Origin: Jiangella anatolica
GTDB taxonomy: Bacteria > Actinomycetota > Actinomycetes > Jiangellales > Jiangellaceae
NCBI RefSeq assembly: GCF_003236295.1
Contig: NZ_POTW01000027.1
Location: forward strand, 1 to 64,000
DNA: 64,000 nucleotides
Direction of reading: 5' to 3'
In this document: in pieces, positions 13,648 to 21,121 of the stretch
Layout of the letters: every line of letters starts with the position of its first letter
Position numbering within the stretch: the first letter of the stretch is position 1
Notes under the pieces: model-generated
Seen by the model: the letters and a program-made list of their open reading frames with translations, nothing else
The model's database searches: none
What the model was told of the DNA's origin: nothing
Made by a program: the position numbers and the translations under genes

Positions 13648-14380
13648 CGAAAAATGGACAATAAGAACAGAGTGCGCTCGGCTCCTTCTCTGGGATCTCG
13701 CCGTTCGCCACGTTCTCTTTCACGCTCTTGAGCCAGCCGATGGCCTCAAGGGCATTTGCTTCGTCGTACTTCTTGGTGAACACCTTGATGTCCCGGAACT
13801 TGCCATCGCGTGGAATGGCGACGAGTTCCAGCCTCTCGACTTCATAGCCAGCTCGATTGCAGAGGTATGCGTATACGTCGGGCTGATACCAGCGCTTGGC
13901 GCCCGGAAACCAGCGAAGAGACGCCAGCTTCGTGCTCTTCCAATCGGTGACGACGCCCGGTCTCCACCAGTCGATGTGGCCATCGCCAAGGCCGATCTCG
14001 GGAATACCCGGAACGGTGAGTTCCGGAATACCCTCAGCCTTGCCTTCGGCTATCGCAAGGTTCAGGGCTCGCTCGATATGGTCATGCATCGCGGTGCCGA
14101 TCAGGGCGCCGAGCTTGTCCGTGTTGTGGTTGACGGTTTCCTGGCCGACAAGCTCGAAGAACACCTTCCTCGGGCAACCCATCAACTGCGATGGTCCGAT
14201 GAGCGTCTGCTGGCTTCGCGCTCTCCCCTCGTCGAGCGCGACCCAAGCGTTGATCAGAATTTGCCGAGTTTCCTCGCCATCCCCAAGTCCGTCTTTCTGG
14301 GCTTTAGCCTGCTTTGCAGGCCATTTGGCGCCCCCATGAGGCCTAAAGCCCGAAGAGCTGGGCGCAACCCAAGTGGTCAC
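13616..14380 (-). CDS. Cas4/RecB-like PD-(D/E)XK exonuclease with predicted Fe-S cluster
   Basis: The product has 254 residues from GTG 14380, chosen for its GTGA overlap with the upstream stop. CPRKVFF (C69), then C238-x2-C241 and C249 form the four-cysteine arrangement of Cas4/AddB-type nucleases. H99 (AMHDHIE), GHIDWW (D137) and VTDWKSTK (D146, K148) are the active site. LCSYCPFF near the end is typical of phage RecB-like exonucleases that resect DNA ends for recombination. No CRISPR array or other cas gene is present, so I read it as a phage recombination exonuclease. Confidence 0.8.
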   Translation of the reverse strand: MTTWVAPSSSGFRPHGGAKWPAKQAKAQKDGLGDGEETRQILINAWVALDEGRARSQQTLIGPSQLMGCPRKVFFELVGQETVNHNTDKLGALIGTAMHDHIERALNLAIAEGKAEGIPELTVPGIPEIGLGDGHIDWWRPGVVTDWKSTKLASLRWFPGAKRWYQPDVYAYLCNRAGYEVERLELVAIPRDGKFRDIKVFTKKYDEANALEAIGWLKSVKENVANGEIPEKEPSALCSYCPFFGEELCSGGGS

Positions 14381-14664
14381 CGGATGCGCTCGACGAAGGT
14401 CGCCTGGACCCCCACGGCGTGGGTCACTGAGTGACAATCCCGGCAGGCCAGTCCATAGCTCTCATAGCGGTCTTTGTGGTATGAGCACCAGAAGACGGAA
14501 GTCGGCGCAGCGCAACCACAAGGTCGGCGAATGTGAGCCAGATACTCGGCCTGGTTAGAACACCTGCTGCGAAGGGTGCCGGCGTCGCACGGCTTCTCGA
14601 TCTCGTGGTTCAGCCAGGCTTCGAGGTCTTCGTTCTCGACCGGCGCCAGTGTCGTAGTGGTCAT
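14377..14664 (-). CDS. Zinc-ribbon-like phage protein (95 aa)
   Basis: ATG 14664 with ATGA overlap upstream and GTGA overlap downstream. The protein has cysteines in CGCAAP, FWCSYH and ACRDCHSV, which could form a two-pair zinc site. The N-terminus is acidic. Function unknown; it may work with the nuclease it is coupled to. Confidence 0.5.
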   Translation of the reverse strand: MTTTTLAPVENEDLEAWLNHEIEKPCDAGTLRSRCSNQAEYLAHIRRPCGCAAPTSVFWCSYHKDRYESYGLACRDCHSVTHAVGVQATFVERIR

Positions 14665-15050
14665 ACCCGAGGCTCCAGGTCTGTGCCCTCGTGCTCCGGA
14701 ACAACGATCTCTTCCGAGTGGCCGTTGGCCGCGAAGACGATCCTGTCGCCAGGCTTCACGCCCTCAATGGTGCAGTTCTCGAAGCTGAGGTTGAGATCAA
14801 CCTCGTCACCCGAGGCCTGGGACCAGAAGTGAAAACCGTTGTCCAGGTCCCAGTCCCGGCGCTCAACCCGGTAGGGGTTGTCGTGCTCCTTGGCCCCAGC
14901 GATGTAGTCGTCGGCGTACTTCCAGGTGTAGTCCTCGCGCAGGACGACAAGCTCCCGGCCCACCTGAGCCACGACGCCCTTGCGGTCGAAGGAGTCGGTG
15001 ACGTTGTCGCCCAGTTCCAGGGCCTCGAAGCCCAGTCGGTTGTCGCTCAT
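14661..15050 (-). CDS. Hypothetical phage protein (129 aa)
   Basis: The predicted fold is mostly strand. Residues 1-60 resemble a small SH3-like barrel (GVVAQVGRELVVLREDYTW), and the second half (LNLSFENCTIEGVKPGDRIV) is also beta. No catalytic motif. ATGA overlaps at both ends. Confidence 0.5.
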   Translation of the reverse strand: MSDNRLGFEALELGDNVTDSFDRKGVVAQVGRELVVLREDYTWKYADDYIAGAKEHDNPYRVERRDWDLDNGFHFWSQASGDEVDLNLSFENCTIEGVKPGDRIVFAANGHSEEIVVPEHEGTDLEPRV

Positions 15051-15439
15051 GCCCGCGCTCCCAGCTCGTAGGCGCGCTTGGCGATCTCCCGCCAGACGGG
15101 AGTGCCGCCATTGACGCTAAGGGCCAGGGAGAGCGCCTCGATCTGAAGCTTCTCTGCCTGCTCCCGCTCAGCCTTCTCGGCGTCACGGGCCAGAGCATCG
15201 CGGTAAGCGGCCAGATCCAGCAGAAGCTGCTCCAGGTAGTAACCGGAGCTGTAGTCAGCAGGAATAGTCGGCAGGTGGTGCCCGGCCGCCTCCAGCACAC
15301 GGGCCAGCAGGTCTGCTACCTCGGCATCAGTGGGGTCCTTCACCGTCTCGTCCCATACAGCCTGCGTGCCGGTAACGGTCCGGTGAAACGAGCCACCGCG
15401 ATTCAGTAGCAACTTACGCTTTGTGGCCATAGTATACAT
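15047..15439 (-). CDS. Hypothetical helical phage protein (up to 130 aa)
   Basis: Two in-frame starts exist: ATG 15439, with GGAGGTGA immediately upstream, and ATG 15430 (MATKRKLLLN). The long helices (DAEVADLLARVLEAA..., YLEQLLLDLAAYRDALARDA) suggest a helical bundle. The start lies inside a copy of the TATACTATGG element, so the mRNA could be very short-leadered or leaderless. It heads the long minus-strand operon. Confidence 0.55.
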   Translation of the reverse strand: MYTMATKRKLLLNRGGSFHRTVTGTQAVWDETVKDPTDAEVADLLARVLEAAGHHLPTIPADYSSGYYLEQLLLDLAAYRDALARDAEKAEREQAEKLQIEALSLALSVNGGTPVWREIAKRAYELGARA

Positions 15440-15440
15440 T
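15425..15440 (-). promoter_or_regulatory. Second copy of the TATACTATGGCC element at a gene start
   Basis: This copy shares TGTATACTATGGCCACAA with the copy at 7068-7083 and includes the start codon of the 15047-15439 gene. If it is a promoter, transcription would begin inside the reading frame, so it may instead be a repressor site. Confidence 0.4.
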
Positions 15441-15451
15441 CACCTCCAAAG

Positions 15452-15475
15452 AGAAGGCCGACTCTCGTCGGCCCC
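15452..15475 (-). terminator. Intrinsic terminator (minus strand)
   Basis: A 7-bp stem GGCCGAC/GTCGGCC with a 4-base loop is followed on the minus strand by TTCTCTTT. It lies directly after the small gene ending at 15482 and upstream of the 15439 start. Confidence 0.6.
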
Positions 15476-15481
15476 TCCGGT

Positions 15482-15610
15482 TTAGGCGGCCTCGCCGGCC
15501 GCTCTAGGCTCCTGGTCGTCCAGCGCCAGGACCTCCTCCCACGTCAGGGTTGGCCTCCCCTCGAAGTACCTGTCCCAGAACTCTTCATCCGGATCCTTCC
15601 CACCCTGCAC
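15482..15610 (-). CDS. Very small acidic phage protein (42 aa)
   Basis: The frame runs from GTG 15610 to TAA at 15482-15484. A strong GGGGAGG ribosome binding site lies just upstream and an intrinsic terminator just downstream. The product reads MQGGKDPDEEFWDRYFEGRP and continues acidic. It is unassigned, but signals at both ends favour a real monocistronic gene. Confidence 0.4.
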   Translation of the reverse strand: MQGGKDPDEEFWDRYFEGRPTLTWEEVLALDDQEPRAAGEAA

Positions 15611-15995
15611 TCCACCCTCCCCTGCACTGGGGTCTTGCCGTTCGTCACAGGATCGGCGCGGGAGCCCTAGATTGCAAGGGAGCCAGAGTCACAAACCCTG
15701 AACGATTGAGCTGAGGCCAGCCTAGCGGCCACAGTAGACAAACGTCAAGGAGGATCCTGACCAAGATCAACTCGTGGGTCTCTCAGGAGGGCCTGGCGGC
15801 CCTCGGCGGCGACAGGAAGATGTGGGTTGCAGGGACTTGACGCCATAGTCTACAATCATGGTGGCGGGTGGGGCTGGGGGTCAGTACTCTTAGCTCTTTA
15901 CTCTTAGAGCTATGATCATTGGCAAGGGCATTGGCTAAGAACTCTTAGAGAGAGAGTACTTCGTACTCTCTCAGCTCTTTGCTCTTAGATCTATG
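15611..15995. other. Repeat-rich, comparatively AT-rich phage intergenic region
   Basis: No convincing gene is seen. The region holds two promoter-like elements (15,727-15,742 and 15,841-15,856). It also has a possible 27-codon frame from CTG 15757 with AAGGAGG upstream, and an array of CTCTTAG-type words. Two imperfect 25-base direct repeats (TTAGCTCTTTACTCTTAG..., near 15,890-15,915, and TCAGCTCTTTGCTCTTAG..., near 15,971-15,995) flank a perfect 10-bp hairpin at 15,950-15,972. An origin or a regulator-binding region is plausible. Confidence 0.5.
15950..15972. repeat. Perfect 10-bp inverted repeat
   Basis: GAGAGAGTAC and GTACTCTCTC are separated by TTC. It sits among CTCTTAG repeats just after the stop of the Pro-rich protein gene. 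It could act as a terminator stem or as a protein-binding hairpin; there is no U-tract. Confidence 0.6.
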
Positions 15996-16712
15996 TCAAG
16001 GCTCTAGCTCTAAGAGACAGAGTCCTAGCTCTATGGCACTGAGGTCGGCCTCTACGCAGAGCAGGTACTCCGGCTCCGCCGGAGTCACGGGCGGAGGACT
16101 TGGCGTTGGGCTCTCCGTAGGAGGCCCCACCGTGGGACTGGGGCTTGGCTCTGGAGGCTGAGACGGAGTCTCAGACGGCGTTGGCTCTGGCTCCGGTGGC
16201 TCAGGCGTAGGCTCTGGGCCTACCGTGGCGCCGCCTGAGGGCGGCGAGTTCGGCTCTTCCGGAGGGTCCTGGACCTGGACACCAGCCCCTGGCGCTGAAG
16301 GTCCAGGGGGCGCCCCAGCGTCCCCCGTGGCGCTGGGGCGTGGCTCTAGACCCGGAGTCTTGGGCGGGACCTCGGGGGGCAACGTCCACGGAGCCAAGAC
16401 CCCGGGCGCTCTTGGTGGGTCGCTGACGACCTCGCCATCGTCGCCGTAGATCTGACCCAGGATCAGCGCTCCGGAGAGTGCGCCGCCCATCATGGCGGCG
16501 CCACTGATCCCCGGATGCTTGCGGACCTTGTCGAAGGCCCAGGCTGCGCCGGCCACCAGGCCGCCGCCCTTGATCAGCGTGAAGATCGGGCGCTTCGGCT
16601 TGGGGAAACGCCGCTCCTCGATCTCCTCGATCTCCGTCCGGATGTCATCAGCCTCGGACTCAAGCGCCGTCAGGCGCTTGCTCAGTTCGACCAGGCGATC
16701 TTGGTCATTCAC
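15996..16712 (-). CDS. Coiled-coil, membrane-embedded, proline-rich C-tail phage protein
   Basis: The product has 238 residues from ATG 16712. Residues 1-35 are a coiled coil (LTALESEADDIRTEIEEIEE). A basic/hydrophobic part and one or two hydrophobic segments follow at about 45-90 (GGGLVAGAAWAF, AAMMGGALSGALILGQIYG). Then comes a tail of over 100 residues of Pro, Ser, Thr, Glu and Gly. The end (YLLCVEADLSAIELGLCLLE) is hydrophobic with two Cys. The layout suggests a membrane-anchored protein with an extended tail. No family recognised; it could be a surface-exposed superinfection or lysis-related protein. Confidence 0.5.
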   Translation of the reverse strand: MNDQDRLVELSKRLTALESEADDIRTEIEEIEERRFPKPKRPIFTLIKGGGLVAGAAWAFDKVRKHPGISGAAMMGGALSGALILGQIYGDDGEVVSDPPRAPGVLAPWTLPPEVPPKTPGLEPRPSATGDAGAPPGPSAPGAGVQVQDPPEEPNSPPSGGATVGPEPTPEPPEPEPTPSETPSQPPEPSPSPTVGPPTESPTPSPPPVTPAEPEYLLCVEADLSAIELGLCLLELEP

Positions 16713-16783
16713 CTATGGCAAACTACCCCGTCGCTAGGCAAAGTCACCCACAGTGAGGGAATCTTTACAATCCGTGACCATGC

Positions 16784-17350
16784 TCAGCCAGCGCGCTGAG
16801 ACTCCTCGACATCCTGAAGGGCCGCCAGCCGGCGGGAGGACTTCACGGTGTCAGCCTTCACGGCCTCCGCTCGGCGCTTGGCCAGCTCCAGGTGCTTGGC
16901 CTCCGGCGGGAGGATGGGCACCCTCGGGTCCGGGTGCAGGTAGTGCTCGGGCACCGTGTCCCGGTCGACGTACTTCCAGCCGTCGACCGGGCTGTAGTGA
17001 ACGACCTGGTTGCGCAGATCTAGCCGCTGGAGCCAGGCGTCCAGGCGCTTCTCGGTTCTCGGCGTGAGCGGTAGCCCTCTCAGTCGCCGCCCCAGGGCGC
17101 GAAGCTGGATCACTGTCTCGTCGTGAGAGTGCTCGTTGTGCACCGTCCACGGGACGGTGTAGTCGTGCCTGGGGAGAGACCCTTCGTTCGAGAGACGCGC
17201 CCGCCTCATGCGGGTCGCGATGGCAGCCTTCGTCCAGGGCCAGCCGTACAGCTCGGTGGCCATGATTGCCATCTCTCCGTATGTCTTGCCTGACTCGCGC
17301 CAACGGCGCAGCTCGGTATCGTCGGGTCCAGGGTTCCTGGGCCGTCCCAT
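16784..17350 (-). CDS. Phage helix-turn-helix protein (188 aa)
   Basis: The start is ATG 17350, with GGAGGAAG directly upstream. Residues 5-50 (PGPDDTELRRWRESGKTYGE, then WPWTKAAIATRMRRARLS) form a homeodomain-like helix-turn-helix with a basic end. The rest is basic and helical. Comparable proteins in actinophages are small DNA-binding or replication-initiator-like proteins. It is the first visible gene of the minus-strand region and lies 62 bases from a promoter-like element, so it may be regulatory. Specific role unknown. Confidence 0.55.
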   Translation of the reverse strand: MGRPRNPGPDDTELRRWRESGKTYGEMAIMATELYGWPWTKAAIATRMRRARLSNEGSLPRHDYTVPWTVHNEHSHDETVIQLRALGRRLRGLPLTPRTEKRLDAWLQRLDLRNQVVHYSPVDGWKYVDRDTVPEHYLHPDPRVPILPPEAKHLELAKRRAEAVKADTVKSSRRLAALQDVEESQRAG

Positions 17351-17411
17351 AGCTTCCTCCAGGTCGTGGGCGTGCTTGCCTCGTTTGAACACACCTACGA
17401 CGCTCAGGGTA

Positions 17412-17428
17412 CCGCCTTGGTTTACAAA
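17412..17428 (-). promoter_or_regulatory. Diverged copy of the TTTGTATACTATGG element
   Basis: On the minus strand it reads TTTGTAAACCAAGGCGG. It is 62 bases upstream of ATG 17350, nearly the same distance as the 7068 copy from its gene. A weaker relative (GATTGTAAAGATTCC) lies around 16,757-16,772 upstream of the 16712 start. Confidence 0.35.
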
Positions 17429-17429
17429 G

Positions 17430-17461
17430 ACACCAGAGGGAGTGTAGATTCGTCTCAACGC
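17430..17461. other. Phage-host junction (candidate attachment site region)
   Basis: To the left, sequence belongs to the phage operon and its promoter. To the right, codons immediately encode the interior of a host enzyme. Base composition and gene style change at the same place. No tRNA, integrase or direct repeat is visible here. The other end of the phage would have to be compared to define an att core. Confidence 0.6.
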
Positions 17462-18081
17462 GCTGGTCGCAACTGTGGTCCTGGTACTGGAACAACATCA
17501 CCACCGGCGAGCACACCGGCACCCACTTCGACGCGCCCGTGCACTGGGTCAGCGGGCAAGACGGCGGCGACGTCGCGCAGGTGCCGCTCACCCGGCTGGT
17601 CGCGCCGGCCGCCGTCGTCGACGTCACCGAGCAGGCCGCGGCCGACCCGGACTTCCTGCTGGAGGTCGAGCACGTCAAGGAGTGGGAGTCCGAGCACGGG
17701 CCGCTGCCGGACGGCGGCTGGCTCCTGCTGCGCACCGGCTGGGACGCGCGCTCGGACGATCAGGAGGCGTTCCTCAACGCGAACGAGACCGGCCCGCACA
17801 CGCCGGGCGTCAGCGTCGACTGCGCCCGCTGGCTCGCCGACGAGGCGCCGATCCTCGGCATCGGCGTCGAGACGGTCGGCACCGACGCCGGCGCGGCGCA
17901 CTCGTTCGACCCGGCGTTCCCCTGCCACTCGTTCCTGCTCGGCGCCGGCAAGTACGAGCTGACGCAGCTGCAGAACCTGGCGTCACTGCCGCCGACGGGC
18001 GCGGTGGTGGTCGCGGCGCCGCTGCCGATCGTCGGCGGGTCCGGAAGCCCGGCGCGAGTGCTGGCGCTGGTCGAGCGCTGA
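17461..18081 (+). pseudogene. Cyclase-family protein (kynurenine-formamidase-like), 5' end missing
   Basis: Translation from 17461 gives YWNNITTGEHTGTHFDAPVH followed by a full cyclase-family fold. TGTHFDAPVHW is the family's HxGTHxDxPxH metal-binding motif. GWLLLRTGWDAR and the C-terminal PLPIVGGSGSPARVLALVE are also typical. Family members hydrolyse amides such as N-formylkynurenine or act on related small acids. About 70-80 N-terminal residues expected of the family are absent because phage sequence begins there; the first start codon left in frame is GTG 17539. The gene ends in a TGATG overlap with the next enzyme gene, implying a former operon. Confidence 0.8.
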
Positions 18082-19703
18082 TGCTGGCCGGCGAGGCGGT
18101 CGGCGCGGCCCTGGCGGAGCTGGGGGTCCGGCAGGCCTTCGGTGTGGTCGGCAGCGGCAACTTCCACGTCACGAACGCGCTGGTCGACGGCGGTGCGCGG
18201 TTCGTGGCGGCGCGGCACGAGGGCGGCGCGGCGACGATGGCCGACGCGTACGCGCGGATGAGCGGCGAGGTCGCCGCCGTCACCGTCCACCAGGGCTGCG
18301 GGCTCACCAACGCGCTGACCGGGATCGCGGAGGCGGCCAAGAGCCGGACGCCGCTGCTGGTGCTGGCCGCCGAGGCGACGGTCCCCGGCTCCAACTTCTA
18401 CGTCGACCAGCCGGCGCTGGCCGCGGCGGTGGGCGCGTCGTCGGTGCGGGTCGCGTCCGCGGAGACGGCGCTGGACGACGTCGCGCGGGCGTACGCGCTG
18501 GCCCGGCACGAGCGCCGCACCGTCGTCGTCAACCTCCCGCTCGACGTGCAGGGTCTGCCGGTCGACGACGGGGCCCGGGTGCGGCCCGCGGCGCCGCCGG
18601 CTCCCCTGCCGCCACCGTCGGTCGCCGAGCTCGCCTCGGTGCTCGCGGACGCCCAGCGGCCGGTGCTGATCGCCGGACGGGGTGCGCGGCACGCCCGCGC
18701 CGAGCTGCTCGCCCTGGCCGAGGCGTGCGGCGCCCTGCTCGCCACGTCCGCCGTCGCACGGGGGCTGTTCAACGGCAGCCCGTGGTCGCTGGACGTGTCC
18801 GGTGGGTTCGCCTCGCCGGTGGCCGCGTCGCTGATCTCGTCCGCCGACGTCATCGTCGGGTTCGGCTGCGCGTTGAACATGTGGACGATGCGGCACGGCC
18901 GGCTGATCGGGCCCGGTGCCCGGGTGGCCCAGGTGGACGTCGAGGCCGACGCGATCGGCCGGCACCGCCCGGTCGACGTCGGCGTCGCCGGGGACGCCGC
19001 GGTGGTGGCGTCCGCGCTGACGACGGCCCTGGGCGGCGCGCCCCGGCCCGGGTACCGCAGCGACGAGGTGCGGGCCCGGCTGTCCGCCGAGCTGCGCTGG
19101 CGCGACGTCGCGTACGACGACTGGGGCGGCGACGGCCGGATCGACCCGCGGACGCTGACGATCGGACTGGACGACCTGCTGCCGGCCGAGCGCGTCGTCG
19201 CGGTCGACTCGGGCAACTTCATGGGCTACCCGAGCATGTTCCTCTCCGTGCCGGACGAGTTCGGGTTCTGCTTCACGCAGGCGTACCAGTCCATCGGGCT
19301 CGGCCTCGCGACGGCGATCGGCGCGGCGCTGGCCCGCCCGGACCGGCTCCCGGTCGCCGCCCTCGGCGACGGCGGCGCGCTGATGGCCGCGGCCGAGCTC
19401 GACACCGTCCGCCGCCTCGGCCTCCCCATGGTCGTCGTGGTCTACAACGACGACGCGTACGGCGCGGAGGTGCACCACTTCGGCGCCGACGCGCCGCTGG
19501 AGACGGTGACGTTCCCGGACACCGACATCGCGGCGGTCGGCGCCGGCTACGGGTTCGACGCGGTCACCGTGCGGTCGCCGGCCGACCTCGGCGCCGTCCG
19601 CTCCTGGCTGGACGGCGCCCGCGGCCGGCCGCTGCTCGTCGACGCCAAGGTCGCCGCGCCGCAGGGCTCGTGGTGGCTGGAGGAGGCGTTCCGCGGTCAC
19701 TGA
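18081..19703 (+). CDS. Thiamine-pyrophosphate-dependent enzyme (acetolactate-synthase-like)
   Basis: The product has 540 residues, the usual size for this superfamily. AARHEGGAATMADAYAR carries the glutamate that activates the TPP ring. The TPP/Mg motif is GDGGALMAAAELDT...YNDDAYG (GDG-x about 25-N). Three domains appear in order: pyrimidine-binding (1-165), central nucleotide-fold (180-330) and pyrophosphate-binding (360-540). It resembles acetolactate synthase, benzoylformate decarboxylase and related carboligases; the substrate cannot be fixed. It is translationally coupled to the cyclase-family gene, so both probably act in one degradative pathway. Loss of the upstream start region may silence it. 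Confidence 0.8.
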   Translation: MLAGEAVGAALAELGVRQAFGVVGSGNFHVTNALVDGGARFVAARHEGGAATMADAYARMSGEVAAVTVHQGCGLTNALTGIAEAAKSRTPLLVLAAEATVPGSNFYVDQPALAAAVGASSVRVASAETALDDVARAYALARHERRTVVVNLPLDVQGLPVDDGARVRPAAPPAPLPPPSVAELASVLADAQRPVLIAGRGARHARAELLALAEACGALLATSAVARGLFNGSPWSLDVSGGFASPVAASLISSADVIVGFGCALNMWTMRHGRLIGPGARVAQVDVEADAIGRHRPVDVGVAGDAAVVASALTTALGGAPRPGYRSDEVRARLSAELRWRDVAYDDWGGDGRIDPRTLTIGLDDLLPAERVVAVDSGNFMGYPSMFLSVPDEFGFCFTQAYQSIGLGLATAIGAALARPDRLPVAALGDGGALMAAAELDTVRRLGLPMVVVVYNDDAYGAEVHHFGADAPLETVTFPDTDIAAVGAGYGFDAVTVRSPADLGAVRSWLDGARGRPLLVDAKVAAPQGSWWLEEAFRGH

Positions 19704-21121
19704 CCGCCGAACGGCACCCGCGCGGCGGCGGCCGCGGCGGACCCGGCCGCGACCGCGATCGCCACGGCCATGAGCGCCGGCGCCAGCCAGAGCCCGCCGT
19801 CGGGGAGCAGACCCTCGCCGCGCGCCCACGAGAACGGCACGACGGAGGTCAGCGCGGCCGCGAGGCCCAGGCCGGCGCCCAGGAACCCCGTCACCAGGCT
19901 CTCGACGACGACCGACGCGCGCACGGTGCGCGGCCGCGCGCCGATCAGCCAGAGCCGGCGCAGCTCCGGGCGCCGGTGCGCCACCGCCGCCGCCCAGGCG
20001 TTGACGACCATGATGCCGGCGAACAGCGAGATCATCACGACCACCACGACGTTGAGCAGGTTGGTCACCTCGTCGGCGGCCGCGCCCATCGAGCGGACGT
20101 CGATGTCGACCAGCCACAGCGTGCCGATCGACGTGCCGGTCAGCACGATCACCGGTGCGAGCGTCGCACCGAGCAGGTGCGAGCGGCGGGCCGCGTTCGA
20201 CACGGCGAGCTCGGCCGCCGCGCCGCGGCCGCGCAGCCGCCCGGCGAACCGCCGCAGCAGCAGCGGCGCGGCCACGGCCAGCCCGATGCTCACCAGGACG
20301 CAGGCGTTCCCCGCGGTCATCATCGCGTCGTACGGCTCGGCCGACCGGCCGGTGACCGCGACCGTCACGACCGCGAAGCCCAGTCCGTAGAGCACCAGCG
20401 CCGCGGCCACGACGACCCGCCACCGGGGCATCCGGTACTCCCGGTCCCGGACGTCGCGCACCGGCCCACGGCTGGCCCGTGCCCCGGCGACGGAGGCCGC
20501 CACCCGAGCCACCAGGACGATCGCGACGACGGTCGCGATCAGGGCGAGGCCGCCGCCGCGGAACCGCACGTCGTCGCCGACAACGTCGCCGGACCGCAGC
20601 GCGTCCAGCAACGCCCGGGCGCCGAACCACGCCGGGACGGCGCCGAGCCCGGCCGCGACGGTCGCCATGACGAGGGTCTCGCCGCGCACCAGCGCCCGCA
20701 CCTGGGAGCCGGCCGCGCCGATGGTGCGCAGCAGCACGATCTCCTCGGCGCGCTGCCCGACCGTGAGGCCGATCGTCGACGCCAGCGAGTACAGGACGAT
20801 CAGCAACCCCCAGCCGCCGACCACGCCGCCCATGATGAGCAGGGCCAGCCGGTCCTCGCCGTCGCTGTACAGCGCGGTCTCGATCAGCGCGGCGAACGGC
20901 CCGATGACGGCCGTGCTGAGGAACACCGTCAGCGCCGCGGCCAGGAACGCCGCCGGCCGATGTCGCAGCGACGGCCGGGCCAGCCAGCCGACCCGCCCCA
21001 GCCGTCCGCCGGCGGGACCGTCCGGCCGCCGGTTGGCCGGCCGGGTGCCCGCCGGCGCCACACCGGCGGCCGCGCGCCGGGCCCGCTTGCTGGGCCGGGT
21101 CGCCGTCCGCGCCGCGCTCAT
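19697..21121 (-). CDS. ABC transporter permease, FtsX-like (two short FtsX units)
   Basis: The product has 474 residues with about eight to ten transmembrane helices arranged as two FtsX-type blocks. In each, a helix is followed by a cytoplasmic loop such as RAEEIVLLRTIGAAGSQVRA or RRPELRRLWLIGARPRTVRA, the LRxxGAxxxQV coupling motif. It lacks the large extracellular MacB domain, so it fits the small exporter-permease type linked to antimicrobial-peptide or lipid export. The start overlaps the ATPase stop (ATGA). The N-terminal 45 residues are basic and Pro-rich. Confidence 0.8.
   Translation of the reverse strand: MSAARTATRPSKRARRAAAGVAPAGTRPANRRPDGPAGGRLGRVGWLARPSLRHRPAAFLAAALTVFLSTAVIGPFAALIETALYSDGEDRLALLIMGGVVGGWGLLIVLYSLASTIGLTVGQRAEEIVLLRTIGAAGSQVRALVRGETLVMATVAAGLGAVPAWFGARALLDALRSGDVVGDDVRFRGGGLALIATVVAIVLVARVAASVAGARASRGPVRDVRDREYRMPRWRVVVAAALVLYGLGFAVVTVAVTGRSAEPYDAMMTAGNACVLVSIGLAVAAPLLLRRFAGRLRGRGAAAELAVSNAARRSHLLGATLAPVIVLTGTSIGTLWLVDIDVRSMGAAADEVTNLLNVVVVVMISLFAGIMVVNAWAAAVAHRRPELRRLWLIGARPRTVRASVVVESLVTGFLGAGLGLAAALTSVVPFSWARGEGLLPDGGLWLAPALMAVAIAVAAGSAAAAAARVPFGGQ

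Noticed and set aside
15757-15840. Possible 27-aa plus-strand gene from CTG with AAGGAGG upstream
   Set aside because: The ribosome binding site is good but the start is CTG and the product has no known relatives. It is noted only in the region description.
15880-16020. CRISPR-like spacing of CTCTTAG words
   Set aside because: Repeats are imperfect, of unequal spacing and without unique spacers or cas genes. The Cas4-like gene fits phage recombination nucleases.
1-17400. 13-bp stoperator sites as in cluster A mycobacteriophages
   Set aside because: The few CTTGACA-like words lie inside genes and do not form a dispersed, oriented set in the gaps. The repeated element found is different.
17430-17480. 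tRNA gene as phage attachment site
   Set aside because: No cloverleaf or 3'-CCA tRNA end is readable at the junction.
17760-20630. Very long minus-strand open frame opposite the cyclase and TPP genes
   Set aside because: Its product is Arg/Gly/Ala-rich low-complexity sequence, typical of antisense frames in GC-rich DNA, and the plus-strand genes have clear family motifs.
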